From Bacteroidales bacterium (GTDB lineage: Bacteria; Bacteroidota; Bacteroidia; Bacteroidales; JAADJA01), in contig JAIOZL010000001.1 in assembly GCA_021740645.1 (NCBI GenBank), forward strand, positions 62,001 to 126,000: a stretch of 64,000 bases of DNA. The letters run 5' to 3'. The notes below the pieces were generated by a model. It made no database searches. It saw nothing but the letters and a program-made list of their open reading frames with translations, and was not told the origin of the DNA. This document shows positions 1 to 8,599 of this stretch, in pieces. The position numbers and the translations under genes were made by a program. Within the stretch, counting starts at the first letter, position 1; each line of letters begins with the position of its first letter.

Positions 1-94
1 TCTAAATAGTAACATAAACAGTTTAAAAAGAACTTTTTGAAATTGCATTGTTAATTGTTATTTTATTAACGGTTCCGCTTTTTTTCATCTTTTC

Positions 95-125
95 TTGACA
101 AGATAAAAAGCTTGTACTATTTTAG
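95..125 (+). promoter_or_regulatory. Candidate promoter of the hydrogenase locus
   Basis: TTGACA begins at 95. After a 20-base gap from the TTG comes TATTTTAG at 118-125, one mismatch from the Bacteroidota -7 consensus TAnnTTTG; the usual -33 element is TTG. Transcription would begin near 130, about 40 bases before the hypC start. The match is by eye. Confidence 0.4.
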
Positions 126-131
126 TGCTTT

Positions 132-151
132 ATATGTTCATATAAACATAT
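132..151. promoter_or_regulatory. Inverted repeat ATATGTT-N6-AACATAT, possible operator
   Basis: A perfect 7-base inverted repeat with a 6-base spacer lies between the candidate promoter and the hypC start, over the expected transcription start. Its symmetry and size fit a dimeric repressor site; a leader hairpin is the alternative. A second inverted repeat, GTTAAT-N9-ATTAAC (50-70), lies upstream of the promoter. Confidence 0.4.
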
Positions 152-169
152 GATTAAATATAAATAAAA

Positions 170-427
170 ATGTGTTTAGCAGTTCCCGGTCAAATAAAAA
201 AAATAGATGAAACAGGTGCCTTAAGAATGGCCGTTGTAGACTTTAATGGAGTGGAGCAGGACATTTGTATTGAATGGCTTCCTGAAGCCAATGTGGGAGA
301 TTATGTACTTGCACATGTTGGAACAGCTTTAAGCATGATAGATGAAGAAAGTGCTAAAGCATCCCTTGATGCCTTTGATGAAATTGCAGATCTTTTGGAG
401 CAAGAAGCCCTGGATAATTCAAATTAG
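170..427 (+). CDS. hypC: Hydrogenase maturation chaperone HypC
   Basis: 85-aa member of the HypC/HupF/HybG family. The protein begins MCLAVPGQI; the Cys after the initiator Met is the residue that, in this family, carries the Fe(CN)2CO precursor between HypD and the large-subunit apoprotein. Length and the acidic C-terminal helix are typical. It is the first gene of the hydrogenase locus, 192 bases before the small subunit, with a plausible promoter and operator upstream. HypA, B, D, E and F are not in this window and must be encoded elsewhere or to the left. The start is fixed because the essential Cys must follow Met1. Confidence 0.96.
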   Translation: MCLAVPGQIKKIDETGALRMAVVDFNGVEQDICIEWLPEANVGDYVLAHVGTALSMIDEESAKASLDAFDEIADLLEQEALDNSN

Positions 428-550
428 GGACTGGTTACGAATTAAGATTCTTTTCTGCAATTAACTTTCAGTACGCTAGCACTCATCTTTCCAATATCGT
501 ATTGAGGAATAAAATTATACTCATCATTTGTTGCGTAATAAGGATTAATT

Positions 551-572
551 AATGACTTTATAAAGGGTCATT
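551..572 (+). terminator. Weak hairpin between hypC and hyaA
   Basis: AATGAC and GTCATT can pair around an internal TTTATAAAGG, followed by a few T. It is a weak terminator or attenuator at best. AGTGA-G-TCACT at 591-601 is a separate short palindrome just before the hyaA start. Confidence 0.25.
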
Positions 573-619
573 TTATCAGGTTATGCTACAAGTGAGTCAC
601 TAACATAAATTAATTCAAT

Positions 620-1723
620 ATGACAAAACAAGCTACCATTTACGAAGAGATCAGGGAAAAAGGCCACTCCCGTCGAGATTTTATTAAATTTTGTGGCATG
701 ATGGCGGCCATGCTTGGGCTGGAATCTACTGCTGCGGCTCAGATAGCCAAAGCACTTGAGACCAACCCACGACTTCCGCTTATTTGGCTTCATGGCCAGG
801 AATGTACGTGTTGCAGCGAATCATTTATTCGTTCCTCACATCCTATCGTGGCCGATATATTGCTCGATAAGGTATCCCTGGATTACACGGAAACATTAAT
901 GGCTGCTGCCGGCCATCAGGCTGAGTCGGCCATGCAAAAAACAATGAATGATTATGCCGGAAAATATTTATTACTGGTAGAAGGATCCATTCCTACAAAT
1001 GAAGAAGGGGTATATTGTTGTATTGGAGGAAGAACTTTTGAAACGATTATTGAGGAAGCAGCTGAAAATGCAATGGCTGTGGTTGCCTGGGGCAATTGTG
1101 CTTCATCAGGATGTGTGCAGGCTGCCTCTCCCAATCCCACAGGCGCCAAACCCATTCATAAAATCATTCATGGAAAACCTATAATTAATGTGCAGGGTTG
1201 TCCACCAATCGCTGAAGTGATGGCTGGGGTTGTTGTTCATTTACTTACTTTCGACAGAATTCCACAACTTGATGCTCTTGGACGACCCAAAGCCTTTTAT
1301 TCAAGAAGGGTTCATGATACCTGTTACCGCAGGCCTAACTTTGATGCAGGACTGTTTGTCGAGTCATTTGATGATGAAAATGCCAAGCGTGGATATTGTT
1401 TGTATAAAATGGGCTGCAAAGGGCCTAGTACATACAACTCTTGTGGTGTGATTAAGTGGAATAACGGGGTTAGTTTCCCTATTCAGTCAGGTCATCCTTG
1501 CATTGGTTGCAGCGAAGCAAATTTCTGGGATAATGGCCCGTTCTATCGACGTTTACCAGAATTCCCAGGCTTTGGGATTGAATCAACCGCTGATAAGGTT
1601 GGAGTTGGACTTGGCATTGCTACGGCCGCCGGAATAACAGCTCATGCAATTACAACTAACATCAGGAAGAAAAAATTGATCGAGAGAGGTCATTGTGAAC
1701 CTGAAGAAGAAACTAACGCTTAA
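620..1723 (+). CDS. hyaA: [NiFe] hydrogenase small subunit, membrane-bound group 1
   Basis: 367-aa iron-sulfur subunit that carries electrons from the Ni-Fe site to the membrane cytochrome. The N-terminus has a twin-arginine signal (RRDFIK, residues 18-23) followed by a hydrophobic stretch, so the folded heterodimer is exported. The proximal cluster motif ECTCC is at residues 61-65. Later Cys groups (GNCASSGC, GCPP, HDTCYRR, MGCKGP, GHPCIGCSE) supply the remaining ligands. Hydrophobic residues near 325-350, followed by RKKK, form the C-terminal membrane anchor typical of HyaA/HupS/HoxK. The large subunit starts 17 bases later behind AGGAGG-like sequence (TAGGAGGAAAA). Recognition is firm; oxygen tolerance was not judged. 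Confidence 0.97.
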   Translation: MTKQATIYEEIREKGHSRRDFIKFCGMMAAMLGLESTAAAQIAKALETNPRLPLIWLHGQECTCCSESFIRSSHPIVADILLDKVSLDYTETLMAAAGHQAESAMQKTMNDYAGKYLLLVEGSIPTNEEGVYCCIGGRTFETIIEEAAENAMAVVAWGNCASSGCVQAASPNPTGAKPIHKIIHGKPIINVQGCPPIAEVMAGVVVHLLTFDRIPQLDALGRPKAFYSRRVHDTCYRRPNFDAGLFVESFDDENAKRGYCLYKMGCKGPSTYNSCGVIKWNNGVSFPIQSGHPCIGCSEANFWDNGPFYRRLPEFPGFGIESTADKVGVGLGIATAAGITAHAITTNIRKKKLIERGHCEPEEETNA

Positions 1724-1740
1724 TATAGGAGGAAAACAAC

Positions 1741-3462
1741 ATGGAAAAAAGAATAGTAGTAGATCCTGTAACAAGAATAGAAGGCCATCTTAGGGTAGAA
1801 GTTGAAATTAAAGATGGTACCATAGTAGATGCATTTAGTTCGGGAACAATGGTTCGTGGCCTTGAGCTTATACTTAAAGGACGCGATCCAAGAGATGCCT
1901 GGGCATTTACCGAAAGAGTTTGCGGTGTTTGTACAACGGTGCATGCACTTGCTTCAGTAAGAACAGTTGAAGATGCCCTTGACATTGCTGTCCCACCCAA
2001 TGCTGAATTGGTGAGAAACCTAATGTTTTGTGCTCAATATATGCAAGATCATGTAGTTCACTTTTATCATTTGCATGCCCTCGATTGGGTAGATGTGGTC
2101 TCTGCATTAAGTGCTGATCCTGCAGCTACTTCTCAATTAGCGCAAAGTATTTCTAACTGGCCAAAAAGCTCTCCGGGGTATTTTTCTGATTTACAAAAGC
2201 GTCTGAAGAAATTTGTGAGCAGTGGACAGCTTGGGATTTTTGCTAATGGTTACTGGGGACATCCTGCCTATAAATTACCTGCTGAAGTTAACCTTATTGG
2301 GGTAGCACATTATTTAGAGGCGCTTGAATGGCAAAAAGAGATCATTAAAATCCACACCATATTTGGCGGGAAAAATCCTCATCCAAATTACTTGGTTGGC
2401 GGGGCAGCCTGTTCCATTAATATTGACGAAAACAATGCTATTAATGCGGAAAGACTTGCAATGGTAGGACAATTGCTCAATGATGCCCACACCTTTATCA
2501 ACCAGGTTTATATCCCTGATTTACTGGCAGTGGCATCTTTCTATAAGAATGACTGGGGGGCAATTGGTGGTGGATTATCCAATTACCTGGTTTATGGTGA
2601 TTTACCAACAAATGGATATGCAGATGTGGCCCGTTTTAAATTTCCCCGAGGAATTATCATGGGACGTAATCTGAATGAAGTAATTGAGGTAGACGGCAAA
2701 GATCCGGAACAGATCAAGGAGTTTATTAATCACAGCTATTATGATTATAAGGGTGGAGTTGCGCAGGGCTTACATCCCTGGGATGGTGAAACAAAATTAA
2801 ATTATACCGGCCCGAAACCACCCTATGATCAACTCTATGTGGAAGATAAATACAGCTGGCTGAAAACTCCACGCTGGAAAGGAAATCCCATGGAAGTTGG
2901 CCCCCTTTCAAGAATGCTTGTAGGATACGCTTCAGGAAGAGAGGAATTTAAAGAAGTGGTACATTATGCTCTAAATAAACTGGATGTTCCGGTTACTGCT
3001 CTTTTCTCCACCTTAGGAAGAACAGCGGCCCGTGGTCTTGAAACTATTCTGGTTGCCGACTGGGCAAAAGAATTCTACCAACAATTATTGGCTAACATCA
3101 AGAATGGCGATACCCGGATGGCGAATACAGAAAAGTGGGATCCTTCCACCTGGCCTACTGAAGCAAAGGGCGTTGGAATGAGTGAAGCACCAAGAGGTGC
3201 CCTGGCTCATTGGATAGTGATTAAGGATAAAAAAATTGATAACTATCAGCTGGTTGTGCCCAGTACCTGGAATGCTTCTCCAAGAGATGGCAACGGAAAT
3301 CGTTCAGCCTATGAGGAATCCTTGATTGGTACCCCAATAGCTGATCCTGAACAACCACTTGAAATTCTCCGAACTATCCATTCGTTTGACCCATGCCTGG
3401 CTTGTGCTGTGCATGTATATGACGAAAAAGGAAAGTATGTTCACCAGATTCAAACCTTTTAA
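1741..3462 (+). CDS. hyaB: [NiFe] hydrogenase large subunit
   Basis: 573-aa catalytic subunit that oxidises H2. The two CxxC pairs binding Ni and Fe are visible: RVCGVC with Cys61 and Cys64 near the N-terminus, and DPCLACAVH with Cys552 and Cys555 at the C-terminus. The 15 residues after His558 are the extension that the maturation protease removes after nickel insertion, so the gene encodes a precursor. RIEGHLR near residue 12 is also characteristic. An AGGAGG-type ribosome site precedes the ATG, which is unusual among these genes and suggests strong translation. It sits between the small subunit and the cytochrome b gene in one operon. Confidence 0.98.
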   Translation: MEKRIVVDPVTRIEGHLRVEVEIKDGTIVDAFSSGTMVRGLELILKGRDPRDAWAFTERVCGVCTTVHALASVRTVEDALDIAVPPNAELVRNLMFCAQYMQDHVVHFYHLHALDWVDVVSALSADPAATSQLAQSISNWPKSSPGYFSDLQKRLKKFVSSGQLGIFANGYWGHPAYKLPAEVNLIGVAHYLEALEWQKEIIKIHTIFGGKNPHPNYLVGGAACSINIDENNAINAERLAMVGQLLNDAHTFINQVYIPDLLAVASFYKNDWGAIGGGLSNYLVYGDLPTNGYADVARFKFPRGIIMGRNLNEVIEVDGKDPEQIKEFINHSYYDYKGGVAQGLHPWDGETKLNYTGPKPPYDQLYVEDKYSWLKTPRWKGNPMEVGPLSRMLVGYASGREEFKEVVHYALNKLDVPVTALFSTLGRTAARGLETILVADWAKEFYQQLLANIKNGDTRMANTEKWDPSTWPTEAKGVGMSEAPRGALAHWIVIKDKKIDNYQLVVPSTWNASPRDGNGNRSAYEESLIGTPIADPEQPLEILRTIHSFDPCLACAVHVYDEKGKYVHQIQTF

Positions 3463-3473
3463 ATCCGTATCCC

Positions 3474-4160
3474 ATGGCTATCGAAAAAGACAATAAAATA
3501 ATCATGCGGCAGGAGTATGTATGGCAACTGCCGGTCAGGTTCTACCACTGGATCAATGCCTTGTGCATTGTAGTATTGGTGGTTACCGGATATATAATTG
3601 GTAATCCTCCCGCAATACAAAGTGCTACGGAAGCATCTTTCAGCTATTGGTTTGGAACCGTTCGTTTCGTGCATTTTGTAGCAGCATTTGTATTTTTCTT
3701 CAACTTCGTGTTTCGCACTTACTGGGGGTTTGTGGGAAATAAATACGCTCAATGGTATAATTTTATCCCTTATACTAAAAAGCACTGGCAACAAATTTGG
3801 GAAGTACTTAGGGTTGATATTTTGCAGGTAAAATGTAAGCCAGCCCATGAAATGGGCCACAACAGCCTTGCAGCATTTACCTATTTCCTTACCTTCCTCG
3901 CTTTCTTATTACAATGTTTAACCGGATTTGGATTATATGCTGCAATGAGTACTTCCTGGTTCCCCGATTTATTTGCATGGATCGTTCCTTTATTAGGTGG
4001 AGATCTTGCAGCCCGGATGGTTCATCATACCTTGATGTGGTTCTTTATTGTGTTTGCAATGATCCATGTTTATCTGGTATTTTATCACGACTATATTGAA
4101 CGTAATGGTGTTACCTCTTCCATGATTGGTGGTTGGAAGTTTACTGAAGAACAGGATTAG
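3474..4160 (+). CDS. hyaC: Ni/Fe-hydrogenase b-type cytochrome subunit
   Basis: 228-aa integral membrane protein of the HyaC/HupC family, which takes electrons from the small subunit, anchors the dimer and reduces quinone. Four hydrophobic helices can be seen, each with candidate heme ligands or adjacent His: RFYHWIN, RFVHFVA, EMGHNSLA and VHHTLMW plus IHVYLVFYHDY. It starts 11 bases after the large subunit stop, so translation is probably coupled. Together with hyaA and hyaB it defines a membrane-bound uptake hydrogenase rather than a soluble bidirectional enzyme. Length is normal for the family. Confidence 0.95.
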   Translation: MAIEKDNKIIMRQEYVWQLPVRFYHWINALCIVVLVVTGYIIGNPPAIQSATEASFSYWFGTVRFVHFVAAFVFFFNFVFRTYWGFVGNKYAQWYNFIPYTKKHWQQIWEVLRVDILQVKCKPAHEMGHNSLAAFTYFLTFLAFLLQCLTGFGLYAAMSTSWFPDLFAWIVPLLGGDLAARMVHHTLMWFFIVFAMIHVYLVFYHDYIERNGVTSSMIGGWKFTEEQD

Positions 4161-4180
4161 TGTCCAATTTCATATTAAAT

Positions 4181-4226
4181 TTGCGTCTGGAGGATAATGA
4201 TTTAACTCTTTATCTTTCCGACGCAA
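4181..4226 (+). terminator. Long hairpin between hyaC and hyaD
   Basis: TTGCGTC (4181-4187) pairs with GACGCAA (4220-4226). The stem continues as GGAGGATA with TATCTTTCC, with one bulge and one G-U pair. This gives about 15 paired positions around a 14-base loop, followed by TTTATTT. It could be a terminator, an attenuator or an mRNA stabiliser that lowers protease expression relative to the structural genes. Confidence 0.5.
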
Positions 4227-4257
4227 TTTATTTACAGGATTTTCATTTTTGTTTACC

Positions 4258-4725
4258 ATGAAAAAAAAGAAACAAATCCTTATTCTGGGAATGGGGAATA
4301 TTTTACTTCAGGATGAAGGAGTTGGAGTAAGAGCAGTAGAATATCTTGAAAAACAAGTTTTCCCTGATAATGTTGATCTGCTTGATGGTGGAACTGGTGG
4401 CTTCACACTCTTACCTGAAATACAGAAATACGACGAAGTGATTTTAATTGATGCCACTCTCGATGAAAACCCTCATGGGACCATCCGTGTGATCAAACCC
4501 CGCTTCGCTGCTGATTTTCCTAAGGCAATGAGTACACATGATATCGGGTTAAAGGATCTGATTGAATCCGCATCCATCATGGGGCATTTGCCCCCCTTGC
4601 ATTTAATTGTGGTAACCGTAAAATCCATTCAACCCATGGACCTTGAACTTTCACCTGAAATAGCAAAGGTACTGCCTGAAGTCTACCAAACAGTATTATC
4701 CATTCTCGGTCAGATCAACAATTAA
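4258..4725 (+). CDS. hyaD: Hydrogenase maturation endopeptidase
   Basis: 155-aa protease of the HyaD/HupD/HybD family (peptidase M52) that trims the C-terminal extension of the large subunit once nickel is inserted. The start GMGNILLQDEGVG is the family signature; Glu20, the Asp of IDATLDE and the His of MSTHDIG are the expected nickel-sensing ligands. I chose the ATG at 4258 rather than an in-frame TTG nine bases upstream, because the basic MKKKKQ start fits the family. It is separated from the cytochrome gene by a strong hairpin. Its target, the DPCLACAVH tail of HyaB, is encoded in the same locus. Confidence 0.95.
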   Translation: MKKKKQILILGMGNILLQDEGVGVRAVEYLEKQVFPDNVDLLDGGTGGFTLLPEIQKYDEVILIDATLDENPHGTIRVIKPRFAADFPKAMSTHDIGLKDLIESASIMGHLPPLHLIVVTVKSIQPMDLELSPEIAKVLPEVYQTVLSILGQINN

Positions 4726-4841
4726 GCTTTCCGGTTGTTTTATTTGCAATTGAATTTAATGGCAGGCATTAAGCCTAATGACTGGCGAAATTGCAAGGCT
4801 TTAGGTTCTTGTCCGTCATAAAATAAGTTAACACCTCTGTT

Positions 4842-5633
4842 TTGAAAGTGAAGGAAAATACGTTTAAGGTAATTAAATATAAACCCAGGCAATTGTCAGC
4901 TTATGTTGAAAACTTTATGGTTTATCATTTTAAAGGCAAAAAACCAGTATTACTTTATCCTGAAGGCCATTTTGAACTTATCTTTCAGGTTTACGGCAAT
5001 TTCTCTCAAAACAATATAAACTCAACATTGTGGGATGCAAGGCCTGTTTTTTTTATCGGGGGGCTTCACAATACATCTTATGCCATTAAACCTGAAGAAG
5101 GTCAGTCGAAACTCATTAGTGTTGAATTTAAACCAGGCAGCGCTCGTTTTTTTATTCCCGAAAAACTTAATTTATTTAAAAACAGAGTAGTGGATTTAAA
5201 AGATGTTTTCAGAAGCTCGAAAATAGATAATATTGAAGCTATTCTTTGGACAGATAATACTAAAGCCCAGTTGGAAATGATCGAAACCTTTCTAGTGAAA
5301 ATTTTCATTCAGAAAACGAATTCACCAATAGATATTGCACTAAGTAAGATCATCCAACATTCCGGATTTGTTTCTATTGATGCACTTGCCCGTATTTCCT
5401 GCCTGAGTAATTCTCAATTTCGTAAGCGGTTTAATGAAGAAGTGGGAATGAGTCCGAAAGAATACAGTAAGATTGTCAGAGCGAAATGTATTGCCCGCAT
5501 TTTATTGAACAACCCTCATACAAGCCTAACTGAATTAACCTATAAATTGGGTTATTTTGACCAGGCACATTTTATTAAAGATTTCAAATCGGTGGTGGGT
5601 ACTTCCCCCGGGCAGTTTCAGAAGTTATATTAG
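4842..5633 (+). CDS. AraC-family transcriptional regulator
   Basis: 263-aa regulator. The C-terminal ~100 residues form the double helix-turn-helix of AraC/XylS proteins: SIDALARISCLSNSQFRKRF is the first helix pair and TELTYKLGYFDQAHFIKDF the second, ending in the typical TSPGQF. The N-terminal ~150 residues resemble the DUF6597-type sensing domain (YVENFMVYHF, YPEGHFELIFQ), with no obvious ligand motif. The start is uncertain: TTG at 4842 and GTG at 4848 are both possible, and the first ATG would remove 25 residues of the domain. It lies downstream of the hydrogenase genes in the same direction; whether it controls them is unknown. Confidence 0.85.
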   Translation: MKVKENTFKVIKYKPRQLSAYVENFMVYHFKGKKPVLLYPEGHFELIFQVYGNFSQNNINSTLWDARPVFFIGGLHNTSYAIKPEEGQSKLISVEFKPGSARFFIPEKLNLFKNRVVDLKDVFRSSKIDNIEAILWTDNTKAQLEMIETFLVKIFIQKTNSPIDIALSKIIQHSGFVSIDALARISCLSNSQFRKRFNEEVGMSPKEYSKIVRAKCIARILLNNPHTSLTELTYKLGYFDQAHFIKDFKSVVGTSPGQFQKLY

Positions 5634-5786
5634 AGAATAGGCGTTTTTTACAATTTTCTGAGCGATCAGGGTTTTAATTTTGCGGCGAACTAAAAAATCC
5701 TTTAATCCCGGTTTTATTTTTTATGGATAAGGCTAACAGGATTGTTTAGGGCTAATGTATGTAAAAAACCAAATATCATAATAATA

Positions 5787-6908
5787 ATGAAAACAATTAA
5801 ACTCCTGATCTCGTGCTTTTTTCTCAGTATCATCTCCGCATCTTTTGGCCAGTCTATTGAAGTTTATGTGAGTGATGCCGGAAATTATAATTTTCCCCCC
5901 TGGCAAATATTAAAATTTGATGAAAACGGAGAAAATCCTTCGGTTTTTATTAGTGACAGCCTTGTTTGGCCTCAGGATATTTTGTTCCTCGAAGACCAGG
6001 ATGTGGTGTTAATTTCCAACTTAACAACCCCCGGATATATTTCGCGCCATGATATCAATACGGGCGATTTCATCAATTACTTTGCAGAAAATATTTCCGG
6101 GCCAACGAGAATGAAAATCGGAACTGATAATTTATTGTATGTTCTGCAATGGAGCAGCACAGATAATAAAGTTCTAAGGTACGAGTTGGATGGAACTTTT
6201 GTGGATGAATTTACCAGTGTAGGCGTATCCCAAAGTATAGGCCTGGATTGGGATGATGCAGGGAATTTATATGTTTCATCGTATGGAGGAAAATTCATAC
6301 AAAAATTTGACCCGGATGGTAATGACCTGGGCCCTTTCATCAATTCAAACTTAACAGGGCCTACCAACATCTGGTTTGTTGATAACGGTGATTTATTGGT
6401 AAATGATTACAATAGCGGTAAGGTTAAACAATTTAATTCAGAAGGTGTATATCTTGGTGTCTATATTTCGGGTTTATTTTACCCCGAAGGTGTTGATTTC
6501 TTCGAGAATGGAAATATGCTCATTGGAAATGGAGGTACAGGTTCAGTAAAATTATTCGATACGCAGGGTAATTTCATCGAAGACTTTATTCCATCAGGAT
6601 CAGGAGACCTGCTTTTACCTAATGCAGTAATAATTCGGCCTATAACTGCTGTGTCAGTCCCTTTAAATCTCTATGAAGATAATTTTGTAAGCCCGGCATC
6701 CGGAAGGATGTTCAGCATTCATCCCCGCTTGACCAGCAAACTTATTACAATCACAATTTATAACACGTCCGGTAAGGTAATGGATAAACAAGAAAACACC
6801 GGATATGGGACCTGGAATGCCAATAATATACCCAATGGGGTCTACTTCGTAGTAGCCAAAGACGACAAGGGCAATAGCAGTTGTCAAAAGATACTGGTGA
6901 AAGAATAA
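5787..6908 (+). CDS. Secreted NHL-type beta-propeller protein with T9SS tail
   Basis: 373 aa. A signal peptide (MKTIKLLISCFFLSIISASFGQ) is followed by about 270 residues of repeating propeller blades: FDENGENPSVFI, YELDGTFVDEF, FDPDGNDLGPFI, FNSEGVYLGVYI, FDTQGNFIEDFI. The last ~75 residues are a T9SS type A sorting domain (MFSIHPRL start, IYNTSGKV, IPNGVYFV, KILVKE end), so the protein should cross the outer membrane and be surface-attached or released. I chose ATG 5787 because the signal peptide begins there; an upstream TTG adds 15 residues. The binding target is unknown. It converges on the next gene across a shared terminator. Confidence 0.85.
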   Translation: MKTIKLLISCFFLSIISASFGQSIEVYVSDAGNYNFPPWQILKFDENGENPSVFISDSLVWPQDILFLEDQDVVLISNLTTPGYISRHDINTGDFINYFAENISGPTRMKIGTDNLLYVLQWSSTDNKVLRYELDGTFVDEFTSVGVSQSIGLDWDDAGNLYVSSYGGKFIQKFDPDGNDLGPFINSNLTGPTNIWFVDNGDLLVNDYNSGKVKQFNSEGVYLGVYISGLFYPEGVDFFENGNMLIGNGGTGSVKLFDTQGNFIEDFIPSGSGDLLLPNAVIIRPITAVSVPLNLYEDNFVSPASGRMFSIHPRLTSKLITITIYNTSGKVMDKQENTGYGTWNANNIPNGVYFVVAKDDKGNSSCQKILVKE

Positions 6909-7070
6909 GATAATAATCAACAATAATATTTTGTACGGCAACCAATAAAGTCAAACATGGCATTGGAAATTTGCGATTCTGATGAATATTTGAACTATAA
7001 TTATAAAAAATATCCCTACGGTCAACCACATTTTCTAAAACTGATACTAAATGTTGCCAATAAATAATAA

Positions 7071-7102
7071 GGGCCGCCAACCTTTTAAATGGTTGGCAGC
7101 CC
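7071..7102. terminator. Bidirectional terminator between convergent genes
   Basis: GGGC-C-GCCAACC pairs with GGTTGGC-A-GCCC around TTTTAAAT, an 11-bp stem with one mismatch, placed between the convergent genes ending at 6908 and 7130. T-rich sequence lies on both sides. Confidence 0.75.
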
Positions 7103-7129
7103 GCAATTTCTTTCCTGTTTTATATGGTC

Positions 7130-8443
7130 CTATTTTTTCAAAAATTTATTCATTGATATAATTCCATCCACATTTGTTTTTAGCATATGATATCCGGCTG
7201 GGAAGTCTCCCACATTAACAGTTGTGATATTATTGGAATGAGCGTTTATTATGCCGCTTTTTATCACCATACCATAAAGATTAATAATCTCCCAGTTGCC
7301 ATTGTTACCAACTTTTTTGACTTTAATATTCAATTGGCATGCGGTAGGGTTGGGGAATATTTCTATGGATGAATCATTATATTTCCGTTTTCCGGTTGAT
7401 GATGGACTGGCAACATCTTCAATTCTATATACACTTTTATTGGCAAATGTGTACAGGTGGGATTTAAAAACAATCATCTTAGGAACGCATGGCCCACCAA
7501 CACCCTGCTGTGGCATACCGCCTGAAACAGGCTCGGTCCAGTTCTCAGCAAAATCAGTGGTCGAAGTGAATTTACATCCACCTCCGGCATCCTGGTAAAC
7601 CATCCAAATGGTTTGATTATCGGTTGCCATGCATATTGGGTATAAACCAAAACCTGTAATACCATTGTTTACTTCCTGCCATAAGGTATCATTTACACCT
7701 GCCCTGAAAACACCATGCGAATCATAAGCACCACCAATTCCAATGAATTTATACATGCCACTTTTAATTATAGGAGCTACTGTTACCGTTCCACCTGATA
7801 CAGGAGTTCCATTTCCCCCATACCGTTCCCATGTTATCCCAAGGTCAGAAGTTACCCAGGTGCCGGCAGTTCCTGCGGATGGATTAGTAACAACAAATAT
7901 TTCATCGTTGATATTTTCAAATCCGAATATTACACCACCAGGTGCTGTGGTCTGCGTCCATGTTGAACTTGTGAGTGAAGAGATGAATAATTTGCTTTGT
8001 CCACCATGCAACATTAAGCTACCATCGGAGAGTTCAATAATCTTTTCGCATTTTTCATAACCTGCAAGGCCTTCAAAGTTTTCAAATGTCCAGTTCCCGC
8101 CATTGTTAGATGACCTGAACACAACACCGCCTAATGCGGCTCCGTTATAATTCAGATTCCCCCCAACAATGATGTCACCATTAGAAGCGGCATAAATGGC
8201 ATTGGCTGCTTCCTGTCCGAATCCTGCATCGGGAAATGTGGCGGTTTGTGTCCAGGTAAAACCATCATCGGAACTTATCCAAACGCCGCCTTCGCCACAT
8301 GCTGCAAAAAGCAGATCACCTTTTGAAGTTATGTCCTCAATATTATGTTCAGGAGTAATTTGTGAAATGGAATCAAATACCTGTGAAAAAGTAGTTGTAA
8401 AAGTAAATACAGTAAGTACAGCAGAGAATAGAAGTTTTTTCAT
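7130..8443 (-). CDS. Secreted BNR/sialidase-fold repeat protein with T9SS tail
   Basis: 437 aa. Signal peptide ending near FTTTFSQ, then BNR-type repeats of the kind SSDDGFTWTQT, SSNNGGNWTF, TSDLGITWERY and STTDFAENWTE, which form a propeller like those of sialidases and plant photosystem assembly factors. No catalytic sialidase residues (such as the RIP motif) are visible, so I call only the fold. The C-terminal ~80 residues (EIFPNPTACQLNIKV, IINLYGMVIKSG, DFPAGYHML, KFLKK end) are a type A T9SS sorting domain. The fold suggests binding or scaffolding on the cell surface. It lies downstream of the peptidase gene, same strand, 156 bases apart. Confidence 0.85.
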   Translation of the reverse strand: MKKLLFSAVLTVFTFTTTFSQVFDSISQITPEHNIEDITSKGDLLFAACGEGGVWISSDDGFTWTQTATFPDAGFGQEAANAIYAASNGDIIVGGNLNYNGAALGGVVFRSSNNGGNWTFENFEGLAGYEKCEKIIELSDGSLMLHGGQSKLFISSLTSSTWTQTTAPGGVIFGFENINDEIFVVTNPSAGTAGTWVTSDLGITWERYGGNGTPVSGGTVTVAPIIKSGMYKFIGIGGAYDSHGVFRAGVNDTLWQEVNNGITGFGLYPICMATDNQTIWMVYQDAGGGCKFTSTTDFAENWTEPVSGGMPQQGVGGPCVPKMIVFKSHLYTFANKSVYRIEDVASPSSTGKRKYNDSSIEIFPNPTACQLNIKVKKVGNNGNWEIINLYGMVIKSGIINAHSNNITTVNVGDFPAGYHMLKTNVDGIISMNKFLKK

Positions 8444-8599
8444 CGCTAAATATTTTTAGGTTATTAACTTCTGCAAAGGAATAACTTAATAAAGAGGTAT
8501 TGTTTAGCTTCATTGCCCTAATTTAGTTAGGGTAATCGTCGTAATTTTTATTAAAACGATGCTTACCTACTTTTGATAGGATGGAAAGCATTTCTTTTT

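Noticed and set aside
8516-8532. CCCTAA-TTTAG-TTAGGG hairpin as a telomere-like element or terminator
   Set aside because: It is a single 6-bp stem with no repeat array and no T-run on either strand; likely chance.
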